Shown here: in pieces, positions 10,476 through 21,057 of the stretch
How positions within the stretch are numbered: the first letter of the stretch is position 1
How the letters are laid out: every line of letters begins with the position of its first letter
Source of the DNA: Protonemura montana
Lineage: Eukaryota; Arthropoda; Insecta; Plecoptera; Nemouridae
Assembly: GCA_947568835.1 (NCBI GenBank)
Contig: OX387612.1
Span: 12,836,001-12,900,000 of the forward strand
Direction: 5' to 3'
DNA length: 64,000 bases
Program-made: the position numbers and the translations under genes
Notes under the pieces: generated by a model
What the model was told of the DNA's origin: nothing
Seen by the model: only the letters and a program-made list of their open reading frames with translations
Databases searched by the model: none

Positions 10476-10997
10476 TCGTACAAAATAGTTTGGCAGGTTA
10501 TTTTCTTTCAAACTTAGTCGTAAACCCGCTGGTTTTATAGCACTCGTAACAATTGGTCGAAATGTTATTTTCATCAAAACTAACAATTTGGGGCTGCGAT
10601 TTTATACGAATGGCACTGTTAATAACTCTAGTTTGACAAGTTCATTGTCCTGTTGTTAGGCGGATATGAATCAGAACTGCTATTGAATGAAGAGCTGTAA
10701 GACAAGGCGAAGAACACCTCAAAGATTGAAATCATGCAAGCAATGTTTTTAAAGTGTATGACAACGGAGTTTATGATAACATGCGTCGCCCATTTCATTA
10801 TTACCGGTCCAAACATGGAAATGTTCAAACGTAGTAAAGGCCGGTTCACAATTGAAATATTGATTATGGAATATGGTAAAGTGTGTAAGCGAAATGGATA
10901 ATGGCATTCCTGTTCACCATTCACAATGAGAAAATGTGGTGTAGTGATATGGTTTATAGAATAAGAAATGAATTAAATCCATTTCTTATGACTATTC
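10476..10997. other. spacer, nothing recognised
   Basis: No supported gene or repeat. Confidence 0.3.
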
Positions 10998-11005
10998 CTT
11001 ATAAC

Positions 11006-13988
11006 CAGTGGCGGTTCGTGACTGTTTTTCTTGGAGGGGCGGCAGTAAAATTTCTCCCCCCCCCCCCCATCCCCACCAGCACCATAAGTAATGAACACTG
11101 TAGTAGGATTTCAATATTGTAACATTAAAATACAACATGTGATATTTAAAAAAAAGTTATCATTGAATTCTAGCTGTCAAGTCACACATTAGATTAATTT
11201 TCATTGGACAAAAACGTACACAGTATGTGAAACTGGGTGGGACAGAAATTCAGGCTAGTAAACGGTAGTACCATTATTTTGAAACTATCGCCGTGGAAAA
11301 TATGTGCGATCGTATGCATCGTTCTGTCTCACTCGCTCTCGCTGCTAGGTCAGCCCGGCGACTGGCCGAGACTGGCCGAGGCTGGCCGAGGCTGGCCGAG
11401 GCTGGCCGCCGGGCGGGTTTTCTGCTGCCCTCGCTGGGCTTGCGAGCGACGACAGGCGACACACGTTCAAGGCCATTTCCACGCACTCCTAGCTTAGCAG
11501 GGAGGACGGCAGCGCTCGCTGCCCCAAAGAGAACAAGCGGCGGCGTTCAGACTCTATAGGCAGCGGACAACCGCCTACTGGATCGTCTCGTTGCAGTCGG
11601 CAGCTCGTGCTGTCGGCGCGACGCAAATAACGCGTTTTTTCGCATTTCGAAAGTAGCACCCATTTTAAAACATACAAAACGCGTAGAACAATAATAATAG
11701 TAATAACACTTATAATTGGTGTGGATGAAAACGGTTTTTGCTCTGTTGAATGGTTTTTAGGTCCTAAAAAGGACCGTGTCGGTGGTCGACGTTTCGCCAG
11801 CGTTGGCGCTGGCATTCTCAAGACTGTGATGTGCAGCTGGTGTTGTCTGCTTTTTTATTTGTTTTGCGTTTTTTGCGCTACTTTTTGGCTCGTATGGATT
11901 TGTAAAAACTTTTTGACTTTTTTTTCAAAACATTATCGGTAGAACGCATTAATGCCGAACCGAATGTGTAACCGAACCGGGATATGAACCCGGGACCTCC
12001 CAGTTGTTGGCCGGGTTTTATATTTGTATGTAAAGCTTTCACATTGCACTGTTCATATTCAAAATATTCATCATAATATGAAGTAATGCTGTGATTACAA
12101 AATGTCGAACATTGTGTCAAAGTTCGGCAAGACCGTTCTGTTCACAACAATGAAGTGCGACCCAAAGAAGCAGCCTGAATATGAAGACAAACTCGTGGCG
12201 TTTGAAACAATTGACTACCGATCCGATCTCACTGCCCTCTCGAACCCATGCCAGAGATTGAATTCATTTAGACGTACGATGGTTTTACATTTGAAATTAA
12301 ACGTTCCGTGTAATTTAATAATTTTAAGTGAATCAACACCTTGTTCTCCTTTCAGTTAATCTTGCAATACTAGCGGACAAAATAAGTACAATATTTGCTA
12401 GACTTGAGCTGGTTTCAAGTTCTAAGGTAAATTGAGCAGAACGGAATGCGATATTTACAAGATAATACTACATGACAGAATAAACATATGCAAATAAATC
12501 TTCAAAGGGTGGAAGGCATGGTAAGAGATAGAAGATATATGATATTTGGGAGATTCCATCCTGTCAAGGTACCCATGCATAACGCCATAGCAAAGTAATT
12601 CCAGGCAGCCGTGTCAGGACAATCAGAGATTACACGAGAAGAGCCAAGTGCCGGGGCAAAAAAAACATCAGAAGCTATGAATGTCTCACAGCCAGTTTGA
12701 TGACCCACCAATATTGTTTTCGCGGAAAGTCGCAAGAATAATTCAAAGCAATTTGACAAAACGTTTCAGCAATTGAATAACAAACATTGACTACGTTTTG
12801 TTATTCAATTGCTGTCAAATTGCTTTGAATTATTCTTGCGACTTTCCGCGAAAACAATATTGGTGGGTCATCAAACTGGCTGTGAGACATTCATAGCTTC
12901 TGATGTTTTTTTTGCCGAGGCACTTGGCTCTTCTCGTGTAATCTCTGATTGTCCTGACACGGCTGCCTGGAATTACTTTGCTATGGCGTTATGCATGGGT
13001 ACCTTGACAGGATGGAATCTCCCAAATATCATATATCTTCTATCTCTTACCATGCCTTCCACCCCTTGAAGATTTATTTGCATATGTTTATTCTGTCATG
13101 TAGTATTATCTTGTAAATATCGCATACCGTTCTGCTCAATTTACCTTAGAACTTGAAACCAGCTCAAGTCTAGCAAATATTGTACTTATTTTGTCCGCTA
13201 GTATTGCAAGATTAACTGAAAGGAGAACAAGGTGTTGATTCACTTAAAATTATTAAATTACACGGAACGTTTAATTTCAAATGTAAAACCATCGTACGTC
13301 TAAATGAATTCAATCTCTGGCACGGGTTCGAGAGGGCAGTGAGATCGGATCGGTAGTCAATTGTTTCAAACGCCACGAGTTTGTCTTCATATTCAGGCTG
13401 CTTCTTTGGGTCGCACTTCATTGTTGTGAACAGAACGGTCTTGCCGAACTTTGACACAATGTTCGACATTTTGTAATCACAGCATTACTTCATATTATGA
13501 TGAATATTTTGAATATGAACAGTGCAATGTGAAAGCTTTACATACAAATATAAAACCCGGCCAACAACTGGGAGGTCCCGGGTTCATATCCCGGTTCGGT
13601 TACACATTCGGTTCGGCATTAATGCGTTCTACCGATAATGTTTTGAAAAAAAAGTCAAAAAGTTTTTACAAATCCATACGAGCCAAAAAGTAGCGCAAAA
13701 AACGCAAAACAAATAAAAAAGCAGACAACACCAGCTGCACATCACAGTCTTGAGAATGCCAGCGCCAACGCTGGCGAAACGTCGACCACCGACACGGTCC
13801 TTTTTAGGACCTAAAAACCATTCAACAGAGCAAAAACCGTTTTCAACCACACCATCATCTACTGGCTCTGAACCCCTTCGTCTTACCAACACTTATAATT
13901 ATTATAATAATAACAATTATACTTTTATTCTGTCGAAAATGCTAGGGAGGGCAGCCGCCCCGCAGCCCTCCCTCACGAGCCGCCCCTG
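11006..13988. mobile_element. non-autonomous hAT-type DNA transposon (family A) with 8-bp target duplication
   Basis: Terminal inverted repeats CAGTGGCGGTTCGTG (left) and CAGGGGCGGCTCGTG (right, reverse complemented) match at 13 of 15 positions and begin with CAG, as in hAT elements. They are flanked by a perfect 8-bp duplication CTTATAAC at 10998-11005 and 13989-13996. There is no transposase inside. A (GGCTGGCCGA)n-like 10-bp repeat lies at about 11361-11409 in a GC-rich left part. Most of the interior is the palindromic insertion at 11718-13887. Confidence 0.85.
11718..13887. mobile_element. 2.17-kb near-perfect palindrome inserted in the hAT, flanked by a 13-bp duplication
   Basis: Left arm 11718-12784 and right arm about 12797-13853 are reverse complements over more than 1 kb with few differences; the spacer is about 12 bases. 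The same 13-mer AACACTTATAATT lies in direct orientation at 11705-11717 and 13888-13900, so the palindrome behaves as one insertion with a target duplication. Each arm carries a hairpin followed by GAAACGTC (11788-11823 minus; 13749-13783 plus) similar in layout to the PLE terminal repeats, and a tRNA T-arm-like piece. I infer a Penelope-like inverted dimer or other snap-back retroposon. Mirrored short open frames of 80-87 codons are by-products of the symmetry and resemble no known protein. Confidence 0.8.
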
Positions 13989-13996
13989 CTTATAAC

Positions 13997-15263
13997 AGCA
14001 AAATTCTGACCAATCAGGTGGCGTTACTACTGATGTCAAATGACTAGCATTTATGTGTTTTGGGGTATTTTATTCCAAGTCAAATCAAACACTCTCAACT
14101 CTCAAGATCAAGATTATATTTTTAATGATGGAGTGGAATTCGGAGATGACTACCCAGATGACGACAGAAACAGCGACGAAATTTCAATTTCGCTAGTGGA
14201 TATATCATAGATACCGTTATGAATATTCGGAATGTTACGGAGTAACATCTGCAAAAGATTGACAGGCTTCGAGGCGTGGGATCGACCAAAGATTGTTTGA
14301 CCAATCGGCCAGATGATGCCGCCAAACGATATTAGGGAGCAGGTATTTTAGTTAGGGTCTCCCGACCTGCAGTGCGCTCTTTAAAGATTCAATGACAATG
14401 ACAGTACCTTCCCCTAAAGAGCGCACTTTGTTCACCGCAGTGGATAGATAACAATCTCAAAAATATTCACTCAAACACGTCGGCTAGGAAAATTAAATAC
14501 CATACCTTTACAATGTTGTATCAATATAACCGTTCAATCCATTTTAAAATCACTGAATTATTTAAAGCAATTAAAAACTTCAACTTGGATGTAAATAAAA
14601 TTACTTTCTCAGAACATTGGGTAAAAACGAACGAAGGAAATTGTATTAATACAATTTCAATACAATCTTTATTCAATAATTGTTCTACTGGGCTTCCAAC
14701 TTAAATCAATCTCTACACGTGATGTTTACTCTCACGGTGGGACTTGTATTTTCGTTCGACAAAACTGGAATTACTTCTGTCAACGCCTGGGTTATCATAT
14801 CTAAATCTAGTTTGCAGTCCCTCACCGATCATCTAATCTCGGTAAAGATATTCTCTCTAAAAATACATCAAGAGTTAATGAAATTAGACACTTCACTTGT
14901 ACAGAATTTAGATATGATCCTCTAATAAAATTTTGTCCTGGATTAGCTCTGAGTATGCACTTATTTAGTTGCAGCATTACATTGACATTTGCGTTGTGAA
15001 GGTTGCTTTATGACATGTTACAGACAGAAATTATGCAATTGTTTTGTTGTAGGAAAAAGGGTACCCCGTTCTGGCAACATTGTCACAGTATCTACACCAA
15101 CCAATAAACGCTTCGATCACCTTTTCGCGTAGTAAGGATGAGCGATTTAAGACGAGTTTTTGATTTGAGTTGTTACCAATCAACAATAGATGCGGTTTTT
15201 GACGCAATTTTGGGGCCGCAAATGTATATTCCTTGTGTTGAAATTATTCTTTGCTCTAAACAG
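13997..15263. other. spacer with a short inverted repeat
   Basis: No gene recognised. GTGCGCTCTTTA at about 14372 is mirrored by TAAAGAGCGCAC at about 14417, a 12-bp stem with a loop of about 35 bases. Confidence 0.4.
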
Positions 15264-15286
15264 TCACACACACACACACACACAGA
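15264..15286. repeat. (CA)n microsatellite
   Basis: About ten CA dinucleotides. Confidence 0.9.
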
Positions 15287-15439
15287 CAAGTGATTTTTGG
15301 AGCAGTGTAATTGAGAGGATTTTGCTCGCTTCCCTCGCTCATTCAATTAGAAATATATTTAGCATTATCTTATTGTTTGCTACCAGAGGGCGCTCCAATA
15401 TGGGAATAAAGTCTTCTATATAACATTATAGGCTCAATA

Positions 15440-15525
15440 TCATCCATTCATTCACCGACACCATGAGCCCAGTGCAACAATCCCAGTTATTAAAACAGTG
15501 CGTTCGTTAAACATCACAATTCGGA
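15440..15525 (+). mobile_element. SINE-like tail fragment
   Basis: CATTCACCGACACCATGAGC and AACAGTGCGTTCGTTAAACA match the segment at 10090-10140 (minus strand there). Confidence 0.45.
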
Positions 15526-15630
15526 TCACAATTAGACAACGAGTGTAAATTTACTTTTCGAAGCTTTTCTTTCCTTAGCGGTTACATTGATGACTTGCAA
15601 AGCGCTTTAATCCCACGCGCAGCCAACCCT

Positions 15631-15730
15631 TATCCCTAAGTCACGTCAATGCGTCGTCAATCTGTTCCCTAAGTCACGTCAATGCGTCGTCAATCTGTTC
15701 CATAAGTCGCGTCAATGCGTCGTCAATCTG
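15631..15730. repeat. 33-bp tandem repeat, three units
   Basis: Unit begins CCCTAAGTCACGTCAATGCG and ends TCGTCAATCTGTT; the third copy has two substitutions. Confidence 0.9.
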
Positions 15731-16004
15731 TCAATTGATAGCTTTTATTGCAAACGCCTTGTTAACACTTGCCAGCAAGACGTTGAAGTTGAATGGGTTG
15801 CCCAAGTAACAACACGTGACGTACTATGGTAGGGGAGGAGATTATTAAGCCCGTCTCAAAAACATCAGTCGCCAGTTGGGGCGCAGTATACACGGCTGCA
15901 GTTTCCACAGCCGCACAATCCCAAAACCAGTTTGCAGGGCCGCACAAAACAGAGCCGCACAAAACAATCGTTGAGGCGCAGAAAACAGAGCCGCACTTTA
16001 CGCT

Positions 16005-16260
16005 CTCCCAACAGAACTGGTCATGTGTATGATGGTCACCCATCCAATACCTGACCCAGCGCAGTGTTGCTTAACTTTCATCCCTCCAACCTCTCTCCCA
16101 AACAGAACTGGTCATGTGAATGATGGTCACCCATCCAATACCTGACCCAGCGCAGTGTTGCTTAACTTTCATCCCTCCAACCTCTCTCCCGAACAGAACT
16201 GGTCATGTGTATGATGGTCACCCATCCAATACGGTGACCCAGCGCAGTGTTGCTTAACTC
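16005..16260 (-). repeat. 5S-like 91-bp satellite, array B (about 3 units)
   Basis: Three units of the reverse complement of the 9.5-kb repeat, e.g. CATCCAATACCTGACCCAGC then GCAGTGTTGCTTAAC. No 5S leader is visible at the ends. Confidence 0.8.
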
Positions 16261-16980
16261 CCAAGTTCAGTAGAATGCACAAAGCAAACTGGAGAAGCTT
16301 TGTGCATTGTGTTGGGTGTGGTTTGGTTTGCCTCATGGTTACTCTTGGTTTCTAACTTTGAAACTTCCTCGTCTTGGGTTTGAAACATTGAATTGTTGAG
16401 TCGAACACATGGTTAAGATGAAGTGCGGGTCCGACGTCTTCTTTGTGTTGTCAAGGATCGAGGTGGGTTTTTCCCAGACAATCTGTAATATCTCACGCCA
16501 GCAATTTGACATCGCAATAAAGTTTGCTTGTCTCACTTTACAACGCAGTTTCCTCGGCTCCATCTCATCAATAAAACATGGACACAACATCCAAACAACA
16601 CGTGCACATGTTTCACATTCTTTGTCCCTTTCATTTTACAATTCTTTGTTCCTCTCAAACAAGTAAGGATTCACTTGCTTACTACGCACTAAATTCCTAG
16701 CGACTTTTACGCAGGAAGGAATTCCTTACCCAGATGCGTGCCAATGATTGAGACAATATCGCATTCATAGATTGCGTTTTACTCGCCCATTTTTAACATT
16801 AGCATTGCTTTTAAAATAAATCGTGTGGTCAAGATTCTGTCCAGATTTCGCAATTATTACATCAATATACAATTGCAAGTTATCAAGTTCAATTGCTAAA
16901 AGTGGTGAAAGCACGTGGCGAGTGTCACTTTTAGGGACTCCTACCTGTTGCCAACAATGGATTGCCCGACTTCAATTTTC
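16261..16980. other. spacer, nothing recognised
   Basis: No supported coding region; two overlapping opposite-strand short frames near 16339-16666 have no domain. Confidence 0.3.
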
Positions 16981-18140
16981 ATCAGCTGGCTGGATCCTAT
17001 GCTCTGTCCAGGTTACTTGAGATCAGTTGGCTGGATCCTATGTCCTCTCCATGTAACTTGAGATCAGCTGGCTGGATCCTAAGCTGTATCCATGTTATTT
17101 GAGATCAGCTGACTGGATCCTATGCTCTATTCAGGTTATTTGAGATCAGCTGACTGGATCCTATGCTCTATCCAGGTTATTTGAGATCAGCTGGCTGGAT
17201 CCTATGCTCTATCCAGGTTATTTGAGATCAGCTGACTGGATCCTATGCTCTATCCAGGTTATTTGAGATCAGCTGACTGGATCCTATGCTCTATCCAGGT
17301 TATTTGAGATCAGCTGACTGGATCCTATGCCCTATTCAGGTTATTTGAGATCAGCTGGCTGGATCCTATGCTCTATCCAGGTTATAAGAGATCAGCTGGT
17401 TGGATCCTTTGCTCTATCCAGGTTATTTGAGATCAGCTGGCTGGATCCTATGTTCTATTCAGGTTATTTGAGATCAGCTGACTGGATCCAATGTTCTATC
17501 CAGGTTATTTGAGATCAGCTTGCTGGATCCTATGCTCTATCCAGGTTATTTGAGATCAGCTGGCTGGATCCTATGCTCTATTCAGGTTATTTGGTATCAG
17601 CTGACTGGATCCTATGCTCTATTCAGGTTATTTGTGATCAGCTGACTGGATCCTATGTTCTATGCAGGTTATTTGAGATCAGCTGGCTGGATCCTATGCT
17701 CTATACAGGTTATTTGAGATCAGCTGGCTGGATCCTATGCTCTATTCAGGTTATTTGAGATCAGCTGACTGGATCCTATGCTCTATCCAGGTTATTTGAG
17801 ATCAGCTTGCTGGATCCTATGCTCTATCCAGGTTATTTGAGATCAGCTGACTGGATCCTATGCTCTATCCAGGTTATTTGAGATCAGCTGACTGGATCCT
17901 ATGCTCTATCCAGGTTATTTGAGATCAGCTGACTGGATCCTATGCTCTATCCAGGTTATAAGAGATCAGCTGGCTGGATCCTATGCTCTATCCAGGTTAT
18001 TTGAGATCAGCTGGCTGGATCCTATGCTATATCCAGGTTATTTGTGATCAGCTGACTGGATCCTATGTTCTATTCAGGTTATTTGAGATCAGCTGACTGA
18101 ATCCTATGCTCTAAGCATGATCTTTGAGATCAGCTGGCTG
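16981..18140 (+). repeat. 41-bp minisatellite, block 1 (about 28 units)
   Basis: Unit: GGTTATTTGAGATCAGCTGG plus CTGGATCCTATGCTCTATCC plus A. Almost every unit holds GGATCC and most hold CAGCTG. Because 41 is not a multiple of three, all three frames cycle and short open frames (YLRSAGWILCSIQVI and so on) appear; these are not genes. Confidence 0.95.
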
Positions 18141-18169
18141 GTTGAGCGCAAGCTGAGCTAAACGTTATT

Positions 18170-18815
18170 CCTGTGCTTGAGACAAGCCTGCTACACGCCC
18201 TCTCTGTGCTAAAGACAAAGACTTCCAAACGCCCTCCCTGTGCTCAAGACAAAGACTGCTAGCTGCACCACTGTGCTCATGACGAAGCCGTCTAAATGCC
18301 CCAAAGCATGCTAAACGCCCTGAGCTTACCTGAGCTTACCTGAGTTTGAGAGAAAGCATGCTAAACGCCCTCCCTATTCTTTAGACAGAGCATGCTTAAC
18401 GCCCTCCCTGTGCTGGAGAAAAAGGCCTGCTAAACGCACTCCCTCTGCTAGAGAGAAAGCCTGCTAAACACCCTCCATATGCTCAAGACAAAGCCTGCAA
18501 AACGCTTTCTCTGTGCTCAAGTTGAAGCATGCTAAACGCCCTACCTGTGCTTAAAACAAAGCCTGCTAAACGCCCTAAACTGTGCTTGAGACAAAGCCTG
18601 CTTAACGCCCTCCCTGTGCTTCAGAAAAAATTTGCTAAACGCCCTCCCTGTGCTCGTGACAAAGCCTGCTAAACGCCCTTAACTGAACTCTTGACAAAGC
18701 CTGTAAAACGCCCTCCCTGTTTTTAAGACAAAGACTGCTAAACGCCCTCCTTGTGATTGACAAAGCCTGCTTAACCCCTTTTCTGTTCTCAAGACAAAGC
18801 CTGTAAAATTGTTTA
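18170..18815 (-). repeat. 34-bp minisatellite, left part of a block split by a LINE
   Basis: About 19 degenerate units of GCCTGCTAAACGCCCTCCCT plus GTGCTCAAGACAAA. The block resumes at 20041 after the LINE insertion. Confidence 0.9.
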
Positions 18816-20040
18816 TTGTTTATTGTTTATTGTCCAGTTCAACATAAAATGTTATGTAGACAGTCATCATAGTATACAAATATCACATCATATATACAAA
18901 TCAGGATTTATACTTTAAAACGCAGAAACTCGTCAATTGAATAGAAACATTGCTGTACTAAAAAGGACCTTAGTTTTGTTTTAAAACTCCCACCTGTGAT
19001 TTCTTTTATGTAGGAAGGAAGGGTATTGTTCATTTTTACTCCCATATCAATTGGTCCCTTCGAATTAGTATGGTTTTTGATTTCTAAATCGCCACCAATT
19101 ATTAGGTTAACATTCCTCGTGTTATACTGATGCGGTTGTCCATTCCATAATTCACTACGATTCTGCCTTAGATACATAATGGTTGAGAAAATATACATAC
19201 AAGGTAATGTCAGAAGGTTCAGTTTTTTAAAATGAGGTCTACATGAGTCCTTATAAAATATCTTGGCACACGGGTTAAAACTAGCTTTGACCAGGTGTCG
19301 CACACTTCGTTTTTGCAAGACAAACAATCTGCGTGCGTGCAACGAATTACCCCAGAAAATTATGCCATAGTTTAAAAACGAGTAAATGAGAGAATAATAC
19401 GCCATTAAAACAAGCTCTAGATTAAGAACACTCATTAATTTGTGTATCAAAAAGCACCCGGACACAATTTTCTTACAAGCAATGTCGATGTGGCTCTTCC
19501 AGTCTAGTTTATTGTCAACAAGCAACCCTAGGAATTTAACCTCATTACATTCTTTAATACTTTTCCCCTCCAACCAAATTAGAGGGGATGAGTCTGCTTT
19601 ATTTTTACATCTAAATCTTAAAAATGCAGTTTTCTTTATGTTTAAAAACAATCGATTTTTGTGGCACCATTGCTCCATTTCATTCGTTGCGATGTTAGCC
19701 TTCACACAAACCTTATCGTCCTTATATTATGTTACTAGCTGTGTGGTGTCATCAGCGAAAAGAGTCAAAGCACCATCAGTAATGGAATCGTGCAAATCAT
19801 TAGTAAACAGGATAAACAACAGTGGGGCGATGTTTGAACCTTGAGGCAGACCGACTGTTGTAGTCACTATTTTGGACGAATATATACCACTATTGCCTCT
19901 TAGGACAACGACTTGCTTCCTATTGGATAAGTAGGATTTAATCCAATTACTTGCCAAACCACGAATGCCCATATTTGCAAGTTTGCTTAAAAGTAAATCA
20001 TGGTCAATCACATCAAAGGCTTTTGAAAAATCATAAATGC
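18816..20040 (-). mobile_element. 5'-truncated Jockey/CR1-type LINE inserted in the 34-bp minisatellite
   Basis: The minisatellite is interrupted at GCCTGTAAAA and resumes in register at 20041 (CCATCCCTGTGCTC), so the LINE is an insertion. Its 3' end is a (TTTATTG)n tail at about 18816-18836. Truncation on the 5' side begins inside the RT domain. Confidence 0.9.
18908..20040 (-). pseudogene. LINE reverse transcriptase, C-terminal two thirds, one in-frame stop
   Basis: A single frame is open apart from one TAA at 19727-19729. RT blocks are YDFSKAFDVIDHDLLLSKL (first catalytic Asp), GLPQGSNIAPLLFILFTNDL, FADDT (catalytic box), then the thumb (VKFLGLLVDNKLDWKSHI) and the C-terminal region with LNYGIIFWGNSLHARRLF and the CRPHFKKLNLLTLP segment. 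It would copy LINE RNA at a nicked target. The apparent start upstream of 20040 is minisatellite sequence, not protein. With one nonsense codon and no 5' part it is a young but dead copy, the best-preserved LINE here. Confidence 0.92.
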
Positions 20041-20108
20041 CATCCCTGTGCTCGAGATAAAGCCTGCTAAACGCCCTCCCTGTGCTCAAAACATAGCCTG
20101 CTAGACGC
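20041..20108 (-). repeat. 34-bp minisatellite, right part of the split block
   Basis: Two units, in the same orientation and register as 18170-18815. Confidence 0.85.
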
Positions 20109-21057
20109 ATTCAGTCTGAAAAATTACATCATGAAGCAATCCACAGTGAAACCATAAATCACTGCTACCAAAGTTAACCGGGTTTATAAGCAAGATCATA
20201 GTATTCAAATAATCCCTCAAAATAGCACAAAAATCACAATATGTCGAAATGTTTCAAATAACGGCTGCATGCGCCATCTAGTAGCGTCAATATGTACCAT
20301 GTGATGGAGCTAGTGCAGCTGTTAGCCGGCAGAGTGCATCAGCTCCTGGGACAATTTCAAATCTTCGTGACGGCTCGGCGCTCGGCTCACTACCGAGCTC
20401 AGCGGGAAGTTCAGTACGTCGCGAGGCTTCCCCGAGCTAGGACAGCTGGGTCCGCGCCAGGCCAGTGTTCGAAACCGGTTCTACGTTGAAATCGAAGCGA
20501 ATTTTCTAGAACTATATTTATAATGTGTATTTCCATTAGATTCTTCTTTCTGTTTATCATTCACGAGTGTTTTAAATTCAGTTTGTTAGTCATAAGCTTT
20601 CGATTCGAACTGTCACTGCCGTGTGCTCGATTTATTCATATGTTTAACCGTTATTATTCTGGAAAACACGTGCCACTTGGCCGTGATATTGCGAACTTTA
20701 AATTCAGTGGCTAACTTTGGAAGACTTTGCAGCCGTACTGCTCTAAATGAACCACGTGCTAAAACATTACTCTCCTTTCTCGTATGTTATCATGGTTACA
20801 AACTGAACCAACTTTGCTGTGTTGAAACTATCGGTGAGATGTGGGTTCACATTCCACTTGTTGCTGATGACATGCATCGGACAATGACTGGTGCGGCGTC
20901 ATTCAATTGAGTTCATTTATCAAGGTTTGTTATTATTACATTTCTCTTCATTTCATTGCTCTGTCGACATTGGTAGCTAAAGGTAACAAAGCTTATCAAA
21001 GGTTGGGGTTGGGTCTGGCATTACTCAAGCATTCTACCCAAAAACCAATGTCTTCTA
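20109..21057. other. spacer, nothing recognised
   Basis: Short open frames at 20292-20910 have no domain or splice context that I can support. Confidence 0.3.

Noticed and set aside
12102-13469. Pairs of identical 80-87 codon frames in opposite orientation
   Set aside because: They are mirror images made by the palindrome; no recognisable domain, and no evidence of selection.
17327-17758. Open frames in the 41-bp minisatellite (YLRSAGWILCSIQVI repeats), also at 21391-22313
   Set aside because: The frames exist because a 41-bp repeat cycles through all frames without creating stops; no start, splice or codon evidence for a protein.
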